Assembly (NCBI GenBank): GCA_003170115.1
Contig: PMZS01000282.1
Location: forward strand, 1-32,820
Length of the DNA: 32,820 bases
Direction of reading: 5' to 3'
Source: Spirochaetaceae bacterium
GTDB lineage: Bacteria; Spirochaetota; Spirochaetia; SZUA-6; Fen-1364
Below, piece after piece: positions 23,859 to 30,276 of the stretch. A program made the translations under genes and the position numbers. The notes beneath the pieces are model-generated. The model made no database searches. It saw only the letters and a list, made by a program, of their open reading frames with translations, and was not told the origin of the DNA. How positions within the stretch are numbered: the stretch's first letter is position 1; every line of letters starts with the position of its first letter.

Positions 23859-24557
23859 CTATTCGGGACCGATAGTGGTTCCCACGAAATCCCTTCCGGC
23901 GAGGATCCCTGAAAGATTTTCCAGGTTTCTGCCCTCGGCGAATATCACCCTGATGTGGGACTCCGCGGCGGCACGGGCCGCCGTGGGATCAAACGGCGTG
24001 TTCTTCCCCGGGCTCCACTCGTCTCCGACAATCGCGATCATCTCCTTCCACGTCAGCCGGTCGACCGGCTTCGCCGCGGGGTTTTTCTTCGGATCGTCCG
24101 AATACACCTTGGCAATGTTGGAGAGGTTGATCACGGTCCCGGCCGAGAAACGCCGGGCGAGGACGACGGCGTCGTTGTCCGTGGAGAAACCGGGCTTCCA
24201 GCCCGCCGCCACCAGGATCCGGCCGGCGAATACCGACACCGCCGAGGGGTCGGTGACGAGGTCCTCCACGCACCACGGGCGCAGCATGCGCCGCAGGAGC
24301 TCGCCGTTCACCCGCGTCGCGGCCACGCCCACCCAGTCCAGGTCGTCGCTCCGCGCCTCGGGGATGACCTCGCGCAACGCGGCCTGATAGTCCCGCGCGA
24401 GGCCGCCGCCGCCGCACACGATGATGAGCTTCGCGCGCGAGTCCGCTGCCAGTCTTTCTTCGACGAGGCGGAAGAAACCCTTCAGGAAGGCGGTGTCGAC
24501 CCCCCGGGGCGCGATGATCGAGCCGCCGAGAGAGATCACGGTCACAGAATCGGGCAT
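23859..24557 (-). CDS. pyrH: UMP kinase, archaeal/spirochaete type
   Basis: Amino-acid-kinase-fold enzyme making UDP from UMP; 232 residues. The N-terminus VTVISLGGSIIAP carries the ATP-phosphate glycine motif, followed by VCGGGGLARDYQAA, GVAATRVNGELLRR, WKPGFSTDNDAVVLARRF and INLSNIAKVYSDDP. The layout fits the archaeal and spirochaetal UMP kinase subfamily (TIGR02076, from memory), which is distinct from the usual bacterial PyrH. The ATG at 24557 is chosen because the motif VISLGGS sits right after it; a start at 24593 would add an unrelated N-terminus. No ribosome binding site precedes it. It is divergent from the dehydrogenase gene. Other amino-acid kinases (carbamate or glutamate kinase) are less likely. 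Confidence 0.85.
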   Translation of the reverse strand: MPDSVTVISLGGSIIAPRGVDTAFLKGFFRLVEERLAADSRAKLIIVCGGGGLARDYQAALREVIPEARSDDLDWVGVAATRVNGELLRRMLRPWCVEDLVTDPSAVSVFAGRILVAAGWKPGFSTDNDAVVLARRFSAGTVINLSNIAKVYSDDPKKNPAAKPVDRLTWKEMIAIVGDEWSPGKNTPFDPTAARAAAESHIRVIFAEGRNLENLSGILAGRDFVGTTIGPE

Positions 24558-24563
24558 GTTTCC

Positions 24564-24569
24564 ACTATA
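24564..24569 (-). promoter_or_regulatory. -10 element for a probably leaderless UMP kinase mRNA
   Basis: On the minus strand TATAGT (five of six to TATAAT) ends 6 bp before the A of the ATG, which would place the transcription start on the start codon itself. No clear -35 is seen. The absence of a ribosome binding site agrees. Confidence 0.4.
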
Positions 24570-24621
24570 AAATATTTTCACCACGCGCGCCATCCCGGGA
24601 AACCGCGACTGCGCTCACGGC

Positions 24622-24650
24622 TTGCAAAACATCACGCCTCGGTCTATATG
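24622..24650 (+). promoter_or_regulatory. Promoter for a probably leaderless SerA-like mRNA
   Basis: TTGCAA (24622-24627) and TATATG (24645-24650), four of six each, with a 17-bp spacer. The -10 ends 6 bp before the ATG at 24657, the same geometry as for the divergent UMP kinase gene. No ribosome binding site lies between. Confidence 0.45.
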
Positions 24651-24656
24651 TGGTCC

Positions 24657-25613
24657 ATGGGTAAGAGAAAGGTTTTCATCGCTGATACGCTGGCAACTGA
24701 AGGGATCGAGGAGTTCGCGTCGTTCCCCGATCTGGAGCTCGTCGTGAAGACAGGGCTGTCCCCGGAGAAGCTCATCTCCGAGCTGGGGGACGCTGTCGGC
24801 CTGGTCGTGCGCTCTGCCACACAGGCCACGCGGGAGGTCATTGCGTCGGGCACCGCGCTGAAGGTGATCGGGCGCGCCGGGGCAGGCGTGGACAACATCG
24901 ATGTGAAGGCGGCTTCAGAACGCGGCATCGTGGTCCTCAACACCCCGGGGGCAAACGCGGAAGGAGCGGGGGAGCTCGCCGTGGCAATGATGTTCGCCCT
25001 CGCGCGGGACCTTGCGCGCGCGGATGCGACGATGAAAGCCGGAAAGTGGGACAAGAAGAGCTTCACCGGCTGCGAGCTTCGCGGAAAGACCCTCGGCCTT
25101 GTCGGAATAGGCAATGTGGGCAGCGTCGTGGCCCGGTGCGCGGTGGGGATCGGCATGAAGGTCATCGCCTGCGATCCGTTCGTCGCCCCGGAAAAAGCCG
25201 CGGCCCTCGGACTGCGCCTTACGGATTTCGAGGAGGTCATCCGGACCTCGGATTTCGTCTCCCTGCATTCACCCCGGACGGAGCAGACAAAGGGGCTTTT
25301 CAACGCCCCGACCTTCGCGAAGATGAAGAAGGGCGTGTTCCTCGTGAACTGCGCGCGCGGGGGCATCGTGGTGGAGAAGGACCTCATTGCCGCCCTGGAC
25401 AACGGCATCGTGCGCGGCGCGGGAGTCGATGTGTTCGACAAGGAGCCGCCGGAGGATTGGGCGCTCGCGAAGCACGCCCGTGTCATCGCCTCTCCGCACA
25501 TCGGGGCTGCAACGGCCGAGGCGCAGGTCAACGTGTCGGTCATGATCGCGCGCCAGATCGGCGCGTACCTCACCCGGGGCGAGATTGTCAACGCGGTCAA
25601 GGCAGGCGCCTGA
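24657..25613 (+). CDS. serA: D-isomer specific 2-hydroxyacid dehydrogenase, probable D-3-phosphoglycerate dehydrogenase (short SerA)
   Basis: NAD-dependent dehydrogenase, 318 residues. SerA oxidises 3-phosphoglycerate, the first step of serine synthesis. The Rossmann motif is GIGNVG at 150-155. Catalytic residues are Arg234 (NCARGG), Glu263 (DKEPPE) and His281 (SPHIGAAT). The segment GRAGAGVDNIDV and the PNTP-like LNTPGAN are typical of SerA. There is no C-terminal ACT regulatory domain, so it is the short form and is presumably not inhibited by serine through that domain. Hydroxypyruvate or glyoxylate reductase are alternatives. The ATG at 24657 is preferred over 24648, since the latter lies inside the -10 element. 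Confidence 0.86.
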   Translation: MGKRKVFIADTLATEGIEEFASFPDLELVVKTGLSPEKLISELGDAVGLVVRSATQATREVIASGTALKVIGRAGAGVDNIDVKAASERGIVVLNTPGANAEGAGELAVAMMFALARDLARADATMKAGKWDKKSFTGCELRGKTLGLVGIGNVGSVVARCAVGIGMKVIACDPFVAPEKAAALGLRLTDFEEVIRTSDFVSLHSPRTEQTKGLFNAPTFAKMKKGVFLVNCARGGIVVEKDLIAALDNGIVRGAGVDVFDKEPPEDWALAKHARVIASPHIGAATAEAQVNVSVMIARQIGAYLTRGEIVNAVKAGA

Positions 25614-25617
25614 GGAG

Positions 25618-25632
25618 GGCCGCCGAACGGCC
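25618..25632 (+). terminator. Short GC hairpin after the dehydrogenase gene
   Basis: GGCCG and CGGCC flank the loop CCGAA directly after the stop codon. The 5-bp stem has no T-run; it is a weak terminator candidate. Confidence 0.25.
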
Positions 25633-25662
25633 GCGTGACCCGGGCGCGGCGGGTGCGAATTT

Positions 25663-25818
25663 ATTTTGTTGGTAGTGCGCTTGACCGCAGGAAGGCGCCG
25701 GCTCATATTTCCACGCAAAAGCGCGAAGAATGCCAGGCCCAGCGCCGTTTTCCGTCGAAGGATGCCATATCTCGAATGTCAGGCCGGCGCCTTCCTGCGC
25801 TGTGCCTACCAACATTTT
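25663..25818. repeat. Flanking 5-bp direct repeat (ATTTT) of the MITE-like element
   Basis: ATTTT at 25663-25667 and again at 25814-25818 abuts the outermost bases of the inverted repeats without a gap. Such exact placement is expected if the repeat was created on insertion. In AT-poor DNA a 5-bp AT run on both sides is unlikely, but not impossible, by chance. Confidence 0.55.
25668..25813. mobile_element. MITE-like element with terminal inverted repeats and ATTTT target duplication
   Basis: The gap between the dehydrogenase gene and the UVR gene holds a 146-bp element. Its ends are GTTGGTAG (25668-25675) and CTACCAAC (25806-25813). Further in, a perfect 17-bp inverted repeat lies at 25686-25702 and 25783-25799 (core GCAGGAAGGCGCCGGC). 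Short unpaired stretches separate the outer and inner arms. The direct repeat ATTTT flanks the element precisely at 25663-25667 and 25814-25818, as a 5-bp target duplication would. The centre (about 80 bp) has no start-to-stop gene of note. It looks like a non-autonomous transposable element or a palindromic intergenic repeat; no second copy is in this window, so family status is unproven. Confidence 0.6.
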
Positions 25819-25893
25819 GAAAGTGCTCCCGGGCGCGGCCCCGTTCTTGTCGAAGTCTCCACGGGGGGATACACTGAAGGCGGGAGCGGGACG

Positions 25894-26658
25894 ATGAGCG
25901 CAGATATCACGGACATCCTGCGGGAGTGGGAGTTCGACTCGGACAACCAGATCCGCATCATACAGGCCGAGGACGGGCGCCAGGTTCTCCAGGTGCGCCA
26001 GCCCATGGGCATCGAGCAGTACGAGCTGGACGGCCGACCGGACGGCAAGAAGCCGTTCGGCCGGGAGTCCGCGCTGGAGGAGTTCCAGGCGCGCCTGGAA
26101 AGCTACCGCACGGCGCACGGCGGCGAGGAAGGGTTTGCCCTCAGCCACGAGGACTTTGCCGCCCTGCAGGGCGAGGGAGTGCTCTTCTATTTCCGCTACC
26201 TCGTGCTGTTCCAGATCGGCGATTTCATCCGCACCGCGCGGGACACCGAGCACAACCTGAATCTCTTCGCGCTGGTGGAGAGGTTCATCGACAGCGACGA
26301 TGACCGCAAGGAGCTTCTTCAGTACAAGCCCTACGTCGTGCGGATGAACGCCATCGCGCGCGCCATGATCTCGCTTCACAAGGAGATGAAGAGCGCGGCG
26401 GAGGACATCCTTTCCAGCGCGATCTCGGCGATCGAGGACATGCACGACATCGACACCCCCGCCTTCCAGTTCGAACGGGTGAGATCACTGAACTATCTCA
26501 AAGCGACGCTGAAGCAGATCCACGAGAAAAAGGGATCTGCCGCCGACTCGCTGAAGGTCGAGCTGCAAAGCGCGATCGACGACGAGGACTACGAGCGCGC
26601 CGCGGCGCTGCGGGACCGGATCCAGGAGCTGGACGTGAAGGAGCCGCAGGAAGAGTAG
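25894..26658 (+). CDS. UVR-motif protein of unknown function
   Basis: A 254-residue cytoplasmic protein without signal peptide or membrane helix. It has a mostly helical body (segments such as FYFRYLVLFQIGDFIRTARDTEH and the like in the first 130 residues) and a UVR motif at the C-terminus (LQSAIDDEDYERAAALRDRI), similar to the one in the nuclease gene at 23212-23823. UVR motifs are protein interaction hairpins, as in UvrB-UvrC and in adaptors such as McsA. No catalytic domain is recognised. GGGAG at 25882-25886 lies 7 bp before the ATG at 25894; the longer frame from 25666 merely reads through the inserted element. A role as an adaptor for a nuclease or protease is inferred from the motif alone. 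Confidence 0.75.
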   Translation: MSADITDILREWEFDSDNQIRIIQAEDGRQVLQVRQPMGIEQYELDGRPDGKKPFGRESALEEFQARLESYRTAHGGEEGFALSHEDFAALQGEGVLFYFRYLVLFQIGDFIRTARDTEHNLNLFALVERFIDSDDDRKELLQYKPYVVRMNAIARAMISLHKEMKSAAEDILSSAISAIEDMHDIDTPAFQFERVRSLNYLKATLKQIHEKKGSAADSLKVELQSAIDDEDYERAAALRDRIQELDVKEPQEE

Positions 26659-26662
26659 CGCG

Positions 26663-26680
26663 CCGCGGGTCTGCCCGCGG
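26663..26680 (+). terminator. Perfect 7-bp hairpin after the UVR gene
   Basis: CCGCGGG and CCCGCGG enclose the loop TCTG, 4 bp after the stop codon. The stem is strong, but no T-run follows. It separates the UVR gene from the cupin promoter. Confidence 0.4.
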
Positions 26681-26687
26681 CCTGAGC

Positions 26688-26716
26688 TTGCCGCTGTCCC
26701 CGCGCCCTGTTATTCT
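26688..26716 (+). promoter_or_regulatory. Candidate promoter of the cupin gene
   Basis: TTGCCG (26688-26693) and TATTCT (26711-26716), four of six each, with a 17-bp spacer, just after the hairpin at 26663-26680. The predicted start near 26723 would leave the GGGAGAG ribosome binding site (26724-26730) intact. Confidence 0.35.
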
Positions 26717-26735
26717 GGGCGGCGGGAGAGATTCC

Positions 26736-27083
26736 ATGATCAGGAAAAACCACGAAATGGAAAAAGAGGTGAGGGAGAAAATGCGCGACGGAACCGGCTC
26801 CGTCGAGGTTCTCCACATCTTCCGCAGCAGGGAGCTGAAGGGCAGGACGCGACTGTTCGCGCGGCTGCTGCTGCCGGCCGGCAGCTCCATCGGGTTTCAC
26901 CGGCACGAGGGCGAGGAGGAAATTTTCTACATCCTGTCGGGAACGGGCGTGGTCAGCGAAGGAGGCCCTGCCGCCTCCGTCGGGCCGGGGGACGCCGTTC
27001 ACACCGGGGACGGCGCGGGTCATTCCATTGCCAACCCGGGTCCCGGACCGATGGAGCTGCTCGCCGTGATACTCGTGTACTGA
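26736..27083 (+). CDS. Small single-domain cupin protein
   Basis: A 115-residue metal-binding beta-barrel. Cupin motif 1 is GFHRHEGEEEIFYILSG (residues 53-69), giving His55, His57 and Glu62 as ligands. Motif 2 is GPGDAVHTGDGAGHSIAN, giving His96. It therefore has the normal three-His, one-Glu metal site. Small cupins of this kind include sugar-phosphate isomerase-like, dioxygenase-like and sensory proteins; the substrate cannot be told. The ATG at 26736 is set by GGGAGAG 5 bp upstream, excluding the longer frame from 26688, which begins in the promoter. The TPR gene begins 13 bp downstream and is likely co-transcribed. Confidence 0.83.
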   Translation: MIRKNHEMEKEVREKMRDGTGSVEVLHIFRSRELKGRTRLFARLLLPAGSSIGFHRHEGEEEIFYILSGTGVVSEGGPAASVGPGDAVHTGDGAGHSIANPGPGPMELLAVILVY

Positions 27084-27096
27084 GAGACGGCAGAGG

Positions 27097-29556
27097 ATGC
27101 TCTTTTTCCGGCGCCGACGACCCTTTGAGCGTCTTTCCACCTCGTTCCGCTGGCTGGAGCGGAAACCTTTCCCGACGGCGCGCGAATCCTCGTATGCCGC
27201 GGGGTACGAGGGCCGCGCCTACGTTCTGACCCTTCAGAAGGACAGCGTGTTTGCCTGGGAAACGATTGCGCCGGAGCGGCGGTTCACGGAGTTCATCCTC
27301 GAAGCGGAATTGGAACAGGATCAGGCGAACGGGCATTCCGCGGCCGGGGTGATCTTCCGACACGTCAACGATGAGAACTTCTACTCCTTCCTCCTGTCGT
27401 CACGGGGAAATTTCCGTGTAGACATCCTTTTCAACAACCACCCGATGACGCTCGTCGACTGGACCCACGTCCCCGAACCGGACCCCGAGCGGACGTCCGG
27501 GGCGGCGGCGAACAGGTTCCTGCGCGTCATCGCGCACGGGTCCAAGCTCTCGTTTCACGTGGACGAAGAATGGGTGGCCGAGGTGGAAGACGAGATGCTC
27601 CCCGAGGGGAGCATCGGCTTCGCCGCGCAGAACTTCGCCGGTTCGGGTCGGGGCGTATTCAGGTTCCGACGTCTCCTCCTGGATGCGCGCCCCCTCGTGG
27701 TGGAACGGGAGCACCTGCGTTCGTGGTACTACGGTCCCGTATCTCCGGCTGCGCGAGTGAGGCTGGCGGAAACGCACTACGCCTCCGATAACTTCCGGCC
27801 CGCCGCCGTGCAGCTGCGCAAGGGGCTCAAGGACCGTCCCGGGACGCCGAGGGAGCACTTTCTCCTGGCGGAGTGCTATATGCGGCTGTCGCTGTACGAG
27901 GACGCGCTGGCCGAGGTGGACCTTGTGCTCGCGGCGCAGCCCGCGCACGCCGAGGCGAGGCTGGAGAAGGCCAATCTTCTGTACCTCGCGCAGAGGCTGC
28001 TCGAAGCGCGCGATACGCTGCAGGAGGGAATTGCCGACGGGTCGATTGCCAGGAGCGCAGGCGCGTGGAACCTCCTGGGAAACGCGGAGTACGGCCTGGG
28101 CAACTGGGAGAAAGCGGTGGAGGCGTATCGCATGGCCGCGGACCTGCAACCGGAGATGCCTCTTTTTGTCCAGAATGCCGCCCGAGCCCTCGAACAGGCC
28201 GGCCGCCGGGAGGAGGCCGTCCAGTTCTATCTCCGAGCCGCCCGCGGGTTGTTCGCCGAGGAAGCCTTTGACGAGCTCTCCCTTGTCGTGCCGCGCGTGC
28301 GCAGCCTTGCCCCCGAACACCCCGAGGTCCTCGCGCTGGAAGCCAAGATGCTCTATCGCGAGGGGAAGACCCAGGATGCATTCACGATCCTCCAGCGTCT
28401 CGAGGATGAAGGGAGCGCCGACAGCGCCGTGCATTACCTTCTGGGGATCATCCTCACCGGCAGGGGAGCGAGGGCCGAGGCCCTGCCGCGCTTTTTCCGT
28501 GCCGCGGCGCTGGAGCCGGAGTTTCCTCTCTACCAGTTCCGCCTCGCGGAGACCCTGCACCTGCTGGGAAGCGATCCCCGGGAGCCGCTTGCGCGCGCGC
28601 GCAGTCTCGCGCCATTGGACCCCTGGGTGAACAACCTCGAGGGGCAGCTCCGCATGGAGGCAGGGGATCCTGGCGGAGCCGTCGGCTTCCTGCGCGTCGC
28701 ACGCGACGCGGCTCCCGGGGAGGAAATCATCTGCCTGAACCTCTCGGAGGCGCTTGCCCGCAGCGGCCGTGGCCCGGAGGCCCTCGAGGCTGTGGACGCG
28801 TTCGTGCGAGGCGCCGGAGAAAATGCGCAAACCTCGAACCAGCGCGGGAACATCCTGGCGGTCATGGGAGACAAGCAGGGCGCGGTGCGTGAATACGAGA
28901 AAGCCATCCGCATGGATCCCGAAACCCCCGCCTACAAGGAGAACTGCGCGGCGGCGTGCATCGAGCTGGACATGGTGCACCGAGCGGAGGAACTTCTCGC
29001 GCAGGTCGAGCCCGATCACCCTTCGGCGTCGGTCTACAACCTGCTCGGCCAGGTCGCCGCGCTCAAGGGCGAACGGGCGCGCGCAGAGCTCGCCTACTCC
29101 GCGGGGCTGCAGCGTGAGCCCGGCAATCCCGACATCTCGGTGAACCTCGCTCTCCTGCAGCGGGAGAGGGGCAGGCACGATGCCGCTCGCGACTTGCTGC
29201 TCTCCGTCCTCTCCGCCCATCCCGGACATGTGCGCGCCCGCTCGCTCCTGGATCGGATCAGGGCCGAGCGCGAGCAGCGGATCCAGTGCGCGACGTGCGG
29301 CAGGGAATGGTGGGCCCCGCGTGAGCTGCCCGCCCAGCCCGCCATGCGCGTGCGTGGTGAGCCTCCCGCAGAGGCTCCGGCCGGCCGTTGTCCGGCCTGC
29401 AGGAAGGTGTACTGCGTGGGATGCGCCTCGGCGCACCTCCGGGAAATGCGTTTCTACTGCCCTGATGACGGGGAGCTTCTCAAGCTCTCCGATGACTCAC
29501 TGAAATGGCTGCTCACGCGCGCCCTCGAAACACCTTCGAGTACCTCCTCGCCTTGA
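27097..29556 (+). CDS. Large TPR protein with an N-terminal lectin-like domain and a C-terminal zinc-cluster
   Basis: An 819-residue protein with no signal peptide or membrane helix. Residues about 10-205 look like a concanavalin/DUF1080-type beta-sandwich (GVIFRHVNDENFYSFLLSSR, FHVDEEWVAEVEDE, GSIGFAAQNFAGSG). Residues about 220-720 contain roughly a dozen tetratricopeptide-like repeats (e.g. AGAWNLLGNAEYGLGNWEKA). The C-terminus has CxxC pairs at Cys731/734, Cys765/768 and Cys773/776 plus His780 and Cys788, probably one or two zinc sites. TPRs mediate protein contacts; the sandwich fold usually binds carbohydrate, and is usually extracellular, which makes this combination in one presumably cytoplasmic chain odd. 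The ATG at 27097 has only a weak ribosome binding site. Function unknown. Confidence 0.78.
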   Translation: MLFFRRRRPFERLSTSFRWLERKPFPTARESSYAAGYEGRAYVLTLQKDSVFAWETIAPERRFTEFILEAELEQDQANGHSAAGVIFRHVNDENFYSFLLSSRGNFRVDILFNNHPMTLVDWTHVPEPDPERTSGAAANRFLRVIAHGSKLSFHVDEEWVAEVEDEMLPEGSIGFAAQNFAGSGRGVFRFRRLLLDARPLVVEREHLRSWYYGPVSPAARVRLAETHYASDNFRPAAVQLRKGLKDRPGTPREHFLLAECYMRLSLYEDALAEVDLVLAAQPAHAEARLEKANLLYLAQRLLEARDTLQEGIADGSIARSAGAWNLLGNAEYGLGNWEKAVEAYRMAADLQPEMPLFVQNAARALEQAGRREEAVQFYLRAARGLFAEEAFDELSLVVPRVRSLAPEHPEVLALEAKMLYREGKTQDAFTILQRLEDEGSADSAVHYLLGIILTGRGARAEALPRFFRAAALEPEFPLYQFRLAETLHLLGSDPREPLARARSLAPLDPWVNNLEGQLRMEAGDPGGAVGFLRVARDAAPGEEIICLNLSEALARSGRGPEALEAVDAFVRGAGENAQTSNQRGNILAVMGDKQGAVREYEKAIRMDPETPAYKENCAAACIELDMVHRAEELLAQVEPDHPSASVYNLLGQVAALKGERARAELAYSAGLQREPGNPDISVNLALLQRERGRHDAARDLLLSVLSAHPGHVRARSLLDRIRAEREQRIQCATCGREWWAPRELPAQPAMRVRGEPPAEAPAGRCPACRKVYCVGCASAHLREMRFYCPDDGELLKLSDDSLKWLLTRALETPSSTSSP

Positions 29557-29580
29557 CAAAGCCGACCGCATCGTTAGTAT
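29553..29580 (+). promoter_or_regulatory. Promoter upstream of the lolA-like gene
   Basis: A perfect TTGACA (29553-29558) and TAGTAT (29575-29580, four of six) are separated by 16 bp. The -35 overlaps the stop region of the TPR gene. The predicted start near 29587 is only a few bases before the TTG start codon at 29591. Confidence 0.5.
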
Positions 29581-29590
29581 GGGGTGAGCC

Positions 29591-30271
29591 TTGAACCGAA
29601 ACGCCACATACCTACTCATTCTCTGTCTCCTCGTCCCTCTGGGCGCCTCTGCGCAGTCCACGGACATGGTGTCGGCGGAGAAGTTCTTCGCGAACCTCTC
29701 TGCCAGCTACGGCATGGTCAAGGATTACGAGGCGAACCTCACGATCACGCAGGGCAAGGCGGTTTCGCGGGGGAAAATCTCGTACAAGTCCCCGCTGTAC
29801 CTCTTCATCCGGTTCGACGAACCGGCCAACCAGGTGATCTGCTTCGACGGGGAGAAGCTGACCGTCTACCTCCCCAACGAGCAGGTCGTGCTGCAACAGA
29901 GGTACAAGAAAAAGACTCCAAACCAGATTGAAGCGCTCGCCACAAGCCAGGGCCTGGCCCTGCTGCAGCGCAACTACTCCATTGCCTACCTCACCGGTCC
30001 CGCCGCGGTTCCCCTGGAGGAGGGCTCGAAGGAGATGGTGGTGAAACTGAAGCTCGTCGCCCGGGGAACCACGAGCTACAGCCAGATGATCATCTCCGTG
30101 AAGGACTCTCTCGTCCGCCGGGTGGAAGGTACGCAGTCCAGCGGAGACAAGGTGGTCATGGATTTCGCGGGCATCCGCACCAACCAGGGGGTGCCCGATT
30201 CCCGGTTCGTCTACGACGCCCCGCCGTACGCGAACGTCATCCAGGACTGGCTCTTCGATCCGGAGCAGTAG
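29591..30271 (+). CDS. lolA: LolA-like outer-membrane lipoprotein carrier protein
   Basis: A 226-residue periplasmic protein with signal peptide (hydrophobic YLLILCLLVPLGASA, cleavage after Ala21). The mature region has LolA-type features: an N-terminal helix with amphipathic pattern, SYKSPLYLFIRFDEPANQVI, a FDGEKLTVYLPNEQVVLQQRY segment quoted in its first part as FDGEKLTVYLPNEQ, and a beta-rich C-terminal half. LolA carries lipoproteins from the inner to the outer membrane, which implies a diderm envelope. The start is TTG at 29591; no ATG upstream gives a signal peptide. It is followed 5 bp later by the rodZ-like gene. Other members of the LolA superfamily (for example LppX-like or sigma-E anti-factor RseB-like) are possible but less likely. 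Confidence 0.78.
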   Translation: MNRNATYLLILCLLVPLGASAQSTDMVSAEKFFANLSASYGMVKDYEANLTITQGKAVSRGKISYKSPLYLFIRFDEPANQVICFDGEKLTVYLPNEQVVLQQRYKKKTPNQIEALATSQGLALLQRNYSIAYLTGPAAVPLEEGSKEMVVKLKLVARGTTSYSQMIISVKDSLVRRVEGTQSSGDKVVMDFAGIRTNQGVPDSRFVYDAPPYANVIQDWLFDPEQ

Positions 30272-30276
30272 GAAGC

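Noticed and set aside
25666..25893. Extension of the UVR protein to 330 codons
   Set aside because: The additional residues are encoded by the inverted-repeat element and its flanks; GGGAG before the ATG at 25894 gives a better start.
25597..26445. Minus-strand 282-codon frame over the MITE-like element and the UVR gene
   Set aside because: It has no ribosome binding site, spans the inverted-repeat element and runs opposite a gene with a clear UVR motif.
29524..29540. CTCGAA/TTCGAG stem-loop as terminator of the TPR gene
   Set aside because: It is inside the coding region, only 6 bp long and has no T-run.
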